From positions 1-64,000 of the forward strand of contig JAKFCU010000107.1 in assembly GCA_036676475.1 (NCBI GenBank): a stretch of DNA of 64,000 nucleotides. The letters run 5' to 3'. Shown here in pieces: positions 14,758-22,636 of this stretch. Both the position numbers and the translations under genes were made by a program. Below the pieces are notes generated by a model. That model did no database searches, had not been told where the DNA came from, and saw only the letters and a program-made list of their open reading frames with translations. Origin of the DNA: LC029 sp036676475 (GTDB lineage Bacteria > Bacillota > Bacilli > Aneurinibacillales > RAOX-1). The first letter of the stretch is position 1; every line of letters starts with the position of its first letter.

Positions 14758-16535
14758 TAATAATCTCCTCCACCACGGGATTGAACAAACAACTGAATGA
14801 CGACATTGGCTCTTATGCGCCCAAGATTATTGGGTGTAATCGCAATTTCATGCCATGTCCCTCGATTAATTCTTCCTTCCCCGTCTTTCGATAGATAGGG
14901 GACCAGGTCGATATCTGTTCCGGATGTTGCAGATCCCGGAACTGGATTTCCATCGACTTCGATTGAAACAGCTGTCGGCGTTGGGCCGTTATAGATTCCA
15001 TAAATAATTTCATGCGTATGGCTTGGGATTGTCACGTCATGGTCATGGGCCGGTATGGTTAATTCATGGTCATGAGAAACGGAATACATGGAATGAACGT
15101 GATCGCCATCCGTTGATGTGTAACCGCTTGTGCTGCCATCTGTCCAACTGTCACTATAATAGTGGTCATGGTCACCATTTGTATTCATAAAATCACCGGG
15201 CAAATACTGAGCATCCGACAAGCTCCAAGATCCTACGTCACTTGTTAAAAGCTTTTGTTCATCTGCCTCACTTGTTATCACTTCAACTTCCTTGGCTTCA
15301 TTCCCTTTTGAGTAAGCTCGAAAAGCAAGTGTTTCAAATGACAGCAGCATCTTATTTATCCTTGCTGTTTCCTCTGGCAGATAAAACTTAATGACGGTTG
15401 GATTATCTGCATCACAATTATCCTCGTAATCATGGGAATCAAGGTTTGTTGCTCCCTGGGCATATGTCTCATTGATCTTCTGCCTTTCAGCCAATGAAGA
15501 AATCGTGTTTCCAAGATCGATGACATTATTGCTTATGGTGATTTTTATGTCGCCAGGTGCGCCCATTACATCACTTTTATCAAGCCCTACGACTCTAGTT
15601 TGGATATCAATTCCTAACTCATCATCAATCGCTCTGACCACCGTACCCAAAACAAACTTGTCCACGCTATCTTTTGTCACTTGATAGATGTCTGCAGCTT
15701 CTAGGGAGTATGTGATGTGGGGGAGCTTCATTTCATCCAGGAGCGATTTCCCGGCATTGAACAGCGTTTCTGTACTCTCATATCGTCGATCCGTCCATAC
15801 CCTTGCAATCACCCCATATTGGGCCTGAGTATCAGCATCGATGTACGGTTGACCAGTCGGATTGACTGTCTCAATACCTAGCTGATTGACTCCCTCGCCA
15901 TACCCCAATACATAAAGGCGGGTACAAAGGTTAGTGGGATCTTCGGTCTTGGTGATCCCTCTCAGGTTTTTTCGATATCGAATGTAGGTCTGGACTTCGC
16001 TCTCTGGTTCTACCAGATTTAAGGTCCATGGATATGTTGAAGTATCCCAAGTCCATATATATTCCACATCAAAGGGCTTAGGGATTGAAAATACGGCTGC
16101 TAGCAAATTGTCGTTCTCCCATTTGTAGTCAAAGGTTCTCGTGATTTCCACGGTACCCAGCTGCCATCTTACTTCATCTTGTTGGCTTAGAATGTAGGAA
16201 AGAACAGAAGTGGTTGGCAAGCCTAATCGTTCATGGTAACGAAAAAGAACGTCATCTAGCAGGGTAGCTAGCACATGCTCGCACTGGTAATCCTTCACGA
16301 TTCCGCTGTCATTTCTGCCAGTCTTGGTTGGGATGATTCGGAATAAATCCACTCTATCTGTGCCATCGAATATTTCGACGTACCGATATGGAAGGCATTC
16401 GGCGTTCTTCGGGTCATTCGCTGGTAAAGAAAAAGAAGCGGTCCATAGTTCATTGAGCCGCTTCTCATATCCGATTGCGAAAGCATTTTCTAAAAAGGCG
16501 ACCAGGTTAAGGTCACGATCGTATACCTTGATCAC
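14757..16535 (-). CDS. phage tail-tip protein (Tal / prophage tail endopeptidase-like) with His-rich region
   Basis: The 592-residue product follows the Dit and fibre genes. Its N-terminal 370 residues match the Prophage_tail/Siphovirus tail-tip layout (MIKVYDRDLNLVAFLENAF; YEKRLNELWTASFSLP; TLLDDVLFRYH; TLFNAGKSLLDEMKLP). Residues about 450-510 carry repeated His-X-His motifs (HDH, HVH, HDH, HDH, HTH), followed by a receptor-side C-terminus. HxH strings in tail needles bind metal ions in trimeric fibres. GTG at 16535 is the start, behind AAGGAGGTG; an ATG two bases upstream reads into a stop. Confidence 0.85.
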   Translation of the reverse strand: MIKVYDRDLNLVAFLENAFAIGYEKRLNELWTASFSLPANDPKNAECLPYRYVEIFDGTDRVDLFRIIPTKTGRNDSGIVKDYQCEHVLATLLDDVLFRYHERLGLPTTSVLSYILSQQDEVRWQLGTVEITRTFDYKWENDNLLAAVFSIPKPFDVEYIWTWDTSTYPWTLNLVEPESEVQTYIRYRKNLRGITKTEDPTNLCTRLYVLGYGEGVNQLGIETVNPTGQPYIDADTQAQYGVIARVWTDRRYESTETLFNAGKSLLDEMKLPHITYSLEAADIYQVTKDSVDKFVLGTVVRAIDDELGIDIQTRVVGLDKSDVMGAPGDIKITISNNVIDLGNTISSLAERQKINETYAQGATNLDSHDYEDNCDADNPTVIKFYLPEETARINKMLLSFETLAFRAYSKGNEAKEVEVITSEADEQKLLTSDVGSWSLSDAQYLPGDFMNTNGDHDHYYSDSWTDGSTSGYTSTDGDHVHSMYSVSHDHELTIPAHDHDVTIPSHTHEIIYGIYNGPTPTAVSIEVDGNPVPGSATSGTDIDLVPYLSKDGEGRINRGTWHEIAITPNNLGRIRANVVIQLFVQSRGGGDY

Positions 16536-16584
16536 ATGGTTTCACCTCCTTATTTTTTTTTACAAAAGGTCGATTTGGTCAAAA

Positions 16585-16612
16585 AGAATAGCACCTGGAT
16601 AGGTGCTATTCT
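16585..16612 (-). terminator. strong hairpin terminator
   Basis: AGAATAGCACCT (16585-16596) and its perfect 12-base complement (16601-16612) flank a four-base loop, with a T-run on the minus-strand side. It overlaps the last codons of the gene at 16606. Confidence 0.85.
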
Positions 16613-16938
16613 GATGTATCTCTTTCATAAAACGGGTCTACTACCACTTCAAACTCCTCAAGTAATGATTCTAGTAGGTATAACTTTAGAGGAAGCTTAT
16701 TGGAAGCATCCGAGTCTTGCATGGTAACCCTCTCTATGTGGTTCTGTAATTCCTCAACAGGGAAACATGAGACAATCTCATTTTCGTGCTCTTTACAGTA
16801 CTCTTCATCAATAATGAAATTACTAGCAAAAAAGTGAACCGCATTTACAAGAGTTAAGTTGTTTTGAAATCTATCCACTGCAACATAATAATTACCTAAT
16901 TTATCCTTGAATAAATCACCAAATAAATTAATTTCCAT
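16606..16938 (-). CDS. hypothetical protein, 110 residues
   Basis: An acidic protein (MEINLFGDLFKDKLGNYYVA… ending VDPFYERDTSE) with its own ribosome site and terminator. It is inserted between tail-tip and fibre genes together with several other small genes. The pattern suggests a moron-like cassette in the tail module. The function is unknown. Confidence 0.65.
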   Translation of the reverse strand: MEINLFGDLFKDKLGNYYVAVDRFQNNLTLVNAVHFFASNFIIDEEYCKEHENEIVSCFPVEELQNHIERVTMQDSDASNKLPLKLYLLESLLEEFEVVVDPFYERDTSE

Positions 16939-17048
16939 TTTTATCCCCCTTGAAGATTTATTTCGACATGAAGTGATACATACCCTTTAGGTGAAGATAA
17001 TTTAATTCTTTAATTAGAGAATTAAAGTTGGTTTTGGTTTAAAAATAA

Positions 17049-17070
17049 AACACCCGAATTAACGGGTGTT
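17049..17070. terminator. terminator of the YjcQ-like gene
   Basis: ACACCCG (17050-17056) and CGGGTGT (17063-17069), A-rich before and T-containing after, immediately downstream of the gene. Confidence 0.7.
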
Positions 17071-17075
17071 GAGCA

Positions 17076-17324
17076 TTATCTGCAGTTTTCTTCTATAAAA
17101 TTCAGACCACTCAATGTAACTTTGGAACCATTTAAAAATACCATCTTCACTTTATTTCCCTGACCAGCTCTAACTACACTCGCACCTTTAAGAAATCCCT
17201 CGTCTGTTGCCATTTCCACTATCGTTCCAAAGTTTTCATGGTCAACTTCAAGCGCCTCATGTCTGGGTTCCTCACCTTGCTCAATTCTTCTTAATAAATC
17301 ACACAGTAATTTCTTTTTATCCAT
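17076..17324 (-). CDS. YjcQ-like small protein
   Basis: An 82-residue protein with an N-terminal helix (MDKKKLLCDLLRRIEQGEEP), a central EMATDEGFLKGASVVR segment and a terminal LSGLNFIEENCR. This resembles the phage-associated YjcQ family, which has a winged-helix-like fold. Preceded by GGGAGGTGAG. It diverges from the zinc-ribbon gene at 17474. Confidence 0.65.
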   Translation of the reverse strand: MDKKKLLCDLLRRIEQGEEPRHEALEVDHENFGTIVEMATDEGFLKGASVVRAGQGNKVKMVFLNGSKVTLSGLNFIEENCR

Positions 17325-17345
17325 ACTTCACTCACCTCCCTCTCC

Positions 17346-17445
17346 ACAATATCCATTCGACAAGAGGTAATAAATTCCTTTTATTCAGTAGGAATTTTAT
17401 CCCAGATGTCGAATGGATATTGTTGGAACAACCTGCTATTGTTCC
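17346..17445 (+). other. long inverted repeat plus hairpin in leader of the zinc-ribbon gene
   Basis: ACAATATCCATTCGACA (17346-17362) is perfectly complementary to 17407-17423, enclosing an inner TAAATTCC/GGAATTTTA helix. A second perfect hairpin, GGAACAA/TTGTTCC (17425-17431 with 17439-17445), follows. Together they fill the space before the ribosome site at 17461. Confidence 0.7.
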
Positions 17446-17473
17446 GGACTTTAATGGACAGGAGGTGACAATC

Positions 17474-17635
17474 ATGCTAAAGGTCGTATGCAAACACTGC
17501 AAGAAATCGTTCCCGTCACCGATCCAAATGGATCAAGCTTCTTTTGTATCTGCTGTTATGACTGGGAACACAACTAATTGCCCGCATTGCAAAAAGGTCA
17601 CTGATTGCAACAAAGACAATATGAAGTTCGAATAA
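17474..17635 (+). CDS. small zinc-ribbon protein, 53 residues
   Basis: ATG at 17474 follows GGAGGTG (17461-17467). The product has CKHC near the N-terminus and CPHC plus a further Cys near the C-terminus, a classic rubredoxin-like zinc ribbon. It is on the plus strand, opposite to the tail genes, and its leader is highly structured. A regulatory or nucleic-acid-binding role is likely but not shown. Confidence 0.75.
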   Translation: MLKVVCKHCKKSFPSPIQMDQASFVSAVMTGNTTNCPHCKKVTDCNKDNMKFE

Positions 17636-17645
17636 GTAGGGAGAG

Positions 17646-17669
17646 GAGCACCTAGCGGGGTGCTCTTTT
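17646..17669 (+). terminator. terminator of the zinc-ribbon gene
   Basis: GAGCACC (17646-17652) and GGTGCTC (17659-17665) followed by TTTT, 11 bases after the stop. Confidence 0.8.
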
Positions 17670-17680
17670 CATTCCTGTTG

Positions 17681-17815
17681 CTAATCTTGGTTAAATGGTA
17701 CCATAACTACCCCTACATTGCATTTATTTATGAACTCGTTTTCGATGACGATATTCTCTCCAGCTACAAAGATACCCACTTCACATTGTCTAATTGTTGC
17801 ATTTTCAATAGTCAT
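17681..17815 (-). CDS. 44-residue beta-helix-like micro-protein
   Basis: ATG at 17815 follows AAAGGATG and the frame ends TAG at 17681. The product (MTIENATIRQCEVGIFVAGE… ending VVMVPFNQD) has two rungs of right-handed beta-helix pattern (I-x-N-x-x-I-x-x-C-x-x-G-I). It may be a relic of a pectate-lyase-like fibre such as the one at 18934, or a real small protein. Confidence 0.5.
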   Translation of the reverse strand: MTIENATIRQCEVGIFVAGENIVIENEFINKCNVGVVMVPFNQD

Positions 17816-17858
17816 TTCTATCATCCTTTCTTGGTTTTAGGAAAAATAAAAAAGACCC

Positions 17859-18044
17859 CTATTCGGCGTCTCCCAATGCTTCTAAAAATCTTTTTCGATA
17901 ATCTGCTTTTCTTTCCTCATGTTCATTAAGCTCAGAATCCATATCTTCACTAAATTCTTGTATAGCTGTATGTTCTGTAGCGTCCCACTCTGCCAATAAC
18001 TCCTCAAAGATACGTTTAATAGCTTCCTTGTCCAATTCAATCAC
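17859..18044 (-). CDS. acidic small protein
   Basis: Up to 61 residues, very rich in Glu and Asp (FEELLAEWDATEHTAIQEFS…HEERKADYRKRFLEALGDAE). The GTG at 18044 abuts the AAAGG site; a TTG at 18035 has better spacing. It shares the tail-module cassette and diverges from the gene at 18089. The function is unknown. Confidence 0.55.
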   Translation of the reverse strand: MIELDKEAIKRIFEELLAEWDATEHTAIQEFSEDMDSELNEHEERKADYRKRFLEALGDAE

Positions 18045-18088
18045 CCTTTCGTGTATAATTTATTTCATATGAAAGGAGGTGAAGTACT

Positions 18089-18811
18089 ATGCCATTAAAG
18101 AACGCCAAAGCTGTACTTGAAGAGGCGGATTATCAACTGCAGGAAATAGAAGAACTATATCTCCGATCTCTACACAACAAAGAATTACCTAACCGACTGC
18201 TTGTAAAAATAAAGAATTTCTTAGAGAATGTTAAATCACCATTAGACTACTCTGCAAACTATATATTTGATACCTGCTGTGTCCAGCACATTGACCCTAA
18301 GAAATTAAGTACTAAGAAAAGGAATTGTGTCTTTCCTATTAAACCAACTTCGAAGGATTTTAATGAAACAATCGATAGTAGGGTCTTTGAAGGGCTCAGA
18401 GCAGAGCGTGAAGATATTGTTTTATTGTTAGAAAAGTATCAACCTTATCAGCATTCGATGATTTGGATCGGACATCTTAACAAGTTGGTAAATCCAAACA
18501 AACACATAGATTTAAGCCCACAAACTAGGGTACAGAGTAATCACATTCGAACTTTCGATAAAAGAGGGAGAACTTTATCAAGTTTTCCTCAAGGCGCTAT
18601 CCATATCGAAAACTGCGTTAATGTTACCGTTGATGGAATGCCTTGGGATCAGGTAAACCAAGTCCCTATTCCGATTCCAGGTAGAGGTGTCGAGATCACT
18701 TCCTGGATAGGATTTATTTTTTCAGACTTAAAGATCCCAGTTCTTCCATCTTTAAAGAGCTTTCACACTGGTGTAACTTCCATCATCCGGGATATAGAAG
18801 ATATTCTCTAG
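18089..18811 (+). CDS. hypothetical 240-residue protein in tail cassette
   Basis: ATG at 18089 follows a very strong AAAGGAGGTG site. The N-terminal 45 residues are helical (LEEADYQLQEIEELYLRSL), the middle has FPIKPTSKDF and HSMIWIGHLNKLVNPNKH, and the C-terminus is mixed. It is transcribed against the tail operon with its own terminator, so it is likely expressed in the lysogen. Similar proteins of this length with a HEPN-like helical start occur widely, but I cannot name the family. Confidence 0.65.
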   Translation: MPLKNAKAVLEEADYQLQEIEELYLRSLHNKELPNRLLVKIKNFLENVKSPLDYSANYIFDTCCVQHIDPKKLSTKKRNCVFPIKPTSKDFNETIDSRVFEGLRAEREDIVLLLEKYQPYQHSMIWIGHLNKLVNPNKHIDLSPQTRVQSNHIRTFDKRGRTLSSFPQGAIHIENCVNVTVDGMPWDQVNQVPIPIPGRGVEITSWIGFIFSDLKIPVLPSLKSFHTGVTSIIRDIEDIL

Positions 18812-18830
18812 GGCCACGCACGGCCCTTTT
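18810..18830 (+). terminator. terminator
   Basis: AGGGCC and GGCCCT around a six-base loop followed by TTTTCTT, directly at the stop codon of the 18089 gene. Confidence 0.75.
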
Positions 18831-18933
18831 CTTCATTTAAACATAATAAAAACGCCAATACCATGGGCGATGGAAGAAAATAATCATTTTCATTAAGTCT
18901 ATTATCATGAGAAAAAATTAATTTGGTTGGAGT

Positions 18934-20433
18934 TTAATATGATGCTTTAAAGGTTATACCATCTAAGTCAATCCTTGCCGTATCTAAGGTATTTGCCACC
19001 ACAACTGATCCAGCAGCGTCGATAATTAACGTCATTATTTCCGTTTTGGAGGTGGTGAAGTTCCAATACCCCACGTTAACATTACATGCTTTAGTCGGAC
19101 GGAATCCTACAGGCAAAATGGTAATCGTCGTTCCTGCTGTCCGAGTTCCTGGAACTAACTTTCCTTTGAAGTGAACAATTCCGTTTGAGTCTTTTATAAC
19201 GGAAGGAGTTCCAAAGTTTACCGCTTCATCGGCAGTATATCCATTGATTAAGGTCAATGGATTTTCAATTCCCATAGTTCCAATACCATTATTGAGAATA
19301 GAAGGAGCGATTTCTGTTTCATTAGTATCGATGTAAAAATTGTTATATCCGATATCCGTTTTGTTTGACCCTGAATCGACTCGGATTATTTCAGCAGTAC
19401 CTTTTCTCATCGTGTTTCTATCGATGGTTGCACGATAGGAAGTAGCTGCACGGATGTTATGAGCCACATTACCATGAGCTGTGATATTGTTTCCGATGAC
19501 TTCAGCATGAGGTACGGTGCCAAGATAAATACTCGCATTTACGTTTACTGTATCCCCCGTATACGCATTGACTTGTTCAATTTGGTTTTTAATAATTTTG
19601 ACTTGGTCATGCGAATTTATTTTTATGGCTCCACCAGCCGTAGTGATATTGTTTTTTTCGATGGTTACTTGGCAAGCTCCGTCAATACCGCTTATCTCAA
19701 CGCCAACATTAGACCCTGTAATTGTATTTTTGCAGATATCAATGGAGTCACCTAAACGTTGGAAACTCATTCCACCGTAGATTAAATTCTTCTCAATACA
19801 CGAAGCAAAAAAACCATCTAAATTAGTCGGATTGGTTAATTTAATACCCCATCCACCAAGTTGTTTTATCACATTTCGCTGAATTGTATATCGGGCAATA
19901 TATTGACCTGTATTCGTTACGTCAATGTGAATACCGTGTCTTGCAGGAGTTCCAGAAACAGGTTCAATGTGTATTCCTTCGATTCCAGCCAAATCCTTAC
20001 CGTATGAAGTGCTAGGTGATACTCGGATAACATCACAGGTGTTCGGAACAGTTGAGTCGATCAATAATTTAGAATATAAACCACTTCCGACAAATCTGAT
20101 CGGCTTTGTGATTAGAAGAAGTTGAGTATCGGAAGGAGAAGTATTTTTCAAGTAATATCCGTTGGCTGTCTCAGGAATGCGTAGAACGCCGCCAGCAGGA
20201 GTTGCGTCAATAGCTGCCTGAATAGCATCGCGATCATTCGTTACACCGTCACCTTTAGCACCATAATCTTTAACATTAAAAATAAGTTCTCCTGCACGGA
20301 TAAATTTGGTGTTGCCCCCTGACTCATTACCAATGAACAGTTCTTTCGTATCCGTACAATATCCTGGTTCACCGGGGGCAAGTGCGGGAAGTGACGTCTT
20401 TATCCCACGCTTAAACTGAATTTTGTTTGCCAT
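18934..20433 (-). CDS. tail fibre / tailspike with pectate-lyase-like beta-helix
   Basis: A 499-residue fibre. Residues 1-45 (IQFKRGIKTSLPALAPGEPG, FIGN) form the short attachment motif seen at the start of many phage fibres. FNVKDYGAKGDGVTNDRDAIQAAID (about 52-76) is the entry strand of a Pectate_lyase_3 right-handed beta-helix that spans to about residue 390. A C-terminal knob follows. It probably binds or cleaves a cell-surface polysaccharide. Active-site residues cannot be assigned by eye. Confidence 0.88.
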   Translation of the reverse strand: MANKIQFKRGIKTSLPALAPGEPGYCTDTKELFIGNESGGNTKFIRAGELIFNVKDYGAKGDGVTNDRDAIQAAIDATPAGGVLRIPETANGYYLKNTSPSDTQLLLITKPIRFVGSGLYSKLLIDSTVPNTCDVIRVSPSTSYGKDLAGIEGIHIEPVSGTPARHGIHIDVTNTGQYIARYTIQRNVIKQLGGWGIKLTNPTNLDGFFASCIEKNLIYGGMSFQRLGDSIDICKNTITGSNVGVEISGIDGACQVTIEKNNITTAGGAIKINSHDQVKIIKNQIEQVNAYTGDTVNVNASIYLGTVPHAEVIGNNITAHGNVAHNIRAATSYRATIDRNTMRKGTAEIIRVDSGSNKTDIGYNNFYIDTNETEIAPSILNNGIGTMGIENPLTLINGYTADEAVNFGTPSVIKDSNGIVHFKGKLVPGTRTAGTTITILPVGFRPTKACNVNVGYWNFTTSKTEIMTLIIDAAGSVVVANTLDTARIDLDGITFKASY

Positions 20434-20446
20434 TGATCAGCACCCC

Positions 20447-21340
20447 CTAGAATGTTCCTCCGTCAATATCTGAGCTTGCTGTCAAATAACCCTGTGCCTT
20501 AACAAAAGCTGTTGTAGCAATTTGTGTTGAGTTGGTTCCTATCGCTGCCGTAGGTGCAGTTGGAGTACCGGTCAGCGCTGCGCTGGTGAACATGGTCGCT
20601 TTGGATTCGTTGGTAACATTGCCAAGTCCAACGTCTGAAGACGTAAGTGTAACAACTCCCGTTTTACCCGCCACGCTCTGTACTGCATCCGTAGGAGTAA
20701 GTAATTCCTGCCAGTTCGCCAGTACAGACGCTCCAGCAACCCTTAGTATATAAGACTTATTTAAGTCTGTTCTAACTGCAATATCGCCAACCTCTGCAGT
20801 CAAGGCTAACATAGCTGCCTGACTTGCAACAACAAATGTATTAGATATGGCGATGACTGGTAGAATACTTGTGTCAAGTTTTCCATTAACGTCTAGTATT
20901 GGTACATTGCCTGCGGCTGTCCCTGTATTTTTACTAGCCGCAGTTCCTGCATCCGTTATCTTGGAAAGCGTCAAATTGGGTATGTCGCTCGCCGTTATTT
21001 GCGTAGCTGATGTAATTCGCCCCTTGGCATCAACAGTCAGCTTCGTATATGTGCCTGCTGTCACACCACTATTTGCCAGAACAAATGTGATTATAGCATC
21101 GGCTGAACCGTCGAAGGATGCCGACCCAGAGCCGTCACCGGAAACCGCAATTGTCCGAGCTGTTTGCAACTTCGTGGCAGTTGGCGCATTTGTTTGTTGA
21201 TCTGGATTGATCAAAATCTTATCAGTTCCGTTTCCGATGTATAACTTTCCGGTATCTAATGTAAATGCTGGCTCACCTGCTTGGAGTGTCAAAGCTCCTA
21301 GGTTTGCTGCATTTCCACGTTTTACTTTTATCGTTGACAT
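20447..21340 (-). CDS. tail fibre protein
   Basis: A 297-residue fibre that opens with the same attachment motif as its neighbour (IKVKRGNAANLGALTLQAGEP, LYIGNGTD). It is low in charge and rich in Thr, Ala and Ser, and contains repeats such as SVAGKTGVVTLTSSDVGLGNV (present in many phage fibres) and a terminal DIDGGTF. It probably forms a trimeric stalk and carries the distal fibre. Confidence 0.85.
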   Translation of the reverse strand: MSTIKVKRGNAANLGALTLQAGEPAFTLDTGKLYIGNGTDKILINPDQQTNAPTATKLQTARTIAVSGDGSGSASFDGSADAIITFVLANSGVTAGTYTKLTVDAKGRITSATQITASDIPNLTLSKITDAGTAASKNTGTAAGNVPILDVNGKLDTSILPVIAISNTFVVASQAAMLALTAEVGDIAVRTDLNKSYILRVAGASVLANWQELLTPTDAVQSVAGKTGVVTLTSSDVGLGNVTNESKATMFTSAALTGTPTAPTAAIGTNSTQIATTAFVKAQGYLTASSDIDGGTF

Positions 21341-21360
21341 TTAATAATCTCCCTCTAATT

Positions 21361-21813
21361 TTAGTAAGTACCACCATCTATAACAACCCCAATAGGTTCG
21401 TTACCGTCAAAATCGCCACCGTTTATTGGCATGTAGTTAAGATAATCTTGTAGTTGTACAATATCAGCCGATAGATTTCCAATTTGCTCCGATTTTGCAT
21501 TCAGCCGGTCGCCAAGGGTCGGATAGGTAATATTATCTGGCTCATCGTACCGAGAGTCTACAATTTCAGAGTTGCTTGACCCAGCTTCAGCCACAAGATT
21601 ATCCAGTCGGTTTTCATGGTCTACAATGGTTTCTTCCGCTGACACTAACCTTGTCTCATGATCTTGCTCCTGTGCTTCTAGAGTGGTTACCCGTTGTTGA
21701 AGTCCAGTCGCTCCGCCAGACACTTCATTATTTAAAGCTGTGAAATTATCATTGATCTTCTGCTTACCACTTTCCAGTGATTCTTTGACTCCAATTAATT
21801 CAATGTCAGCCAA
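21361..21813 (-). CDS. baseplate/fibre connector with coiled coil
   Basis: A 150-residue protein with a central heptad-rich segment (LQQRVTTLEAQEQDHETRLV…VDHENRLDNLVAEAG, about 38-78), probably a trimeric coiled coil. It ends IDGGTY, like the IDGGTF end of the fibre encoded next. It starts with a TTG at 21813 behind GGAGGCGGG. It lies between Dit and the fibre genes, so it is likely an adaptor or chaperone-independent fibre base. Confidence 0.75.
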   Translation of the reverse strand: MADIELIGVKESLESGKQKINDNFTALNNEVSGGATGLQQRVTTLEAQEQDHETRLVSAEETIVDHENRLDNLVAEAGSSNSEIVDSRYDEPDNITYPTLGDRLNAKSEQIGNLSADIVQLQDYLNYMPINGGDFDGNEPIGVVIDGGTY

Positions 21814-21829
21814 TTAACCCGCCTCCTAT

Positions 21830-22636
21830 CTATAAGAATCTTGGCCGCAACTGAAAAGAAACCATGCAATTTAAGCTGGTTCCTCCGATAGTGATATTAT
21901 TTATGCCTACGGGGAGTTCAATGAAATCCCCGGTAATTTTACTCAGTTTATTCGTCGTGCCGATTGTTACTGTCATCTTGTCAGTATCAATGACAAGCGT
22001 TTGACTGGCAATAGCTTCGTTGTAAATAAAGGTTCGTGTCCCATCCAAAATAGAAAAGGTTGTGAAGCTTCCTGTCACCTGGATCTTAGGAGCTGCATTC
22101 ATAGTGCCAAAGTTGTTAACTTCGAATGTAATAGGGGCTGTTAATGCAAATTCAAATTGATCGTCATATCGCAATGTGTTTTCAAATGTGATTTGACTAT
22201 CCCAGGTAAACTCTTCGACAGTATCTTCTACCAATGAAGCGATAGGGTCATAGGCAATCAAAGGGAGACTGAAAAATCCTACTGATGCTAACTTCTCGAT
22301 GGGCAATGAACCGGCATACTTAACGGTGTAGTATCGATCAGGCTCCGTTGAGAAAATGAGTTTGTGTTCCATTGGCCTGCCGTATTCATCACAGAGATGT
22401 GCGGCTAATTCTCGAATCTGGTTTTCTAGATCAGTTCGATTTTGTGCTGTAATGAATGCACATTCTAACTGAAATACCCTGGGCTCAAACTCACTACCAA
22501 AAGACCATTTACCATGCTTGCCGGGAATGGTCATGGTTCGCTCTCTGGTGGATGGGAGAATAGGGATATTAGATCCTTTTAATAAAGTGATTCCTAATTC
22601 CTCAAACGTTTTTCCTCCGATGGTTACGGTCATCAT
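21830..22636 (-). CDS. distal tail protein (Dit, Sipho_tail family)
   Basis: The 268-residue protein follows the tape measure, the normal Dit position. It shows the family's N-terminal hallmarks (TVTIGGKTFEELGI, TRERTMTIPGKHGKWSFG, RVFQLECAF) and the galectin-like C-terminal half. Dit forms the hexameric ring joining the tail tube to the tip and receptor-binding proteins. It overlaps the tape-measure gene by four bases. Confidence 0.9.
   Translation of the reverse strand: MMTVTIGGKTFEELGITLLKGSNIPILPSTRERTMTIPGKHGKWSFGSEFEPRVFQLECAFITAQNRTDLENQIRELAAHLCDEYGRPMEHKLIFSTEPDRYYTVKYAGSLPIEKLASVGFFSLPLIAYDPIASLVEDTVEEFTWDSQITFENTLRYDDQFEFALTAPITFEVNNFGTMNAAPKIQVTGSFTTFSILDGTRTFIYNEAIASQTLVIDTDKMTVTIGTTNKLSKITGDFIELPVGINNITIGGTSLNCMVSFQLRPRFL

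Noticed and set aside
17207..17635. 142-codon reading of the zinc-ribbon gene from an upstream start
   Set aside because: The upstream part covers the antisense of the YjcQ-like gene and the inverted repeat. The ATG at 17474 has the ribosome site.
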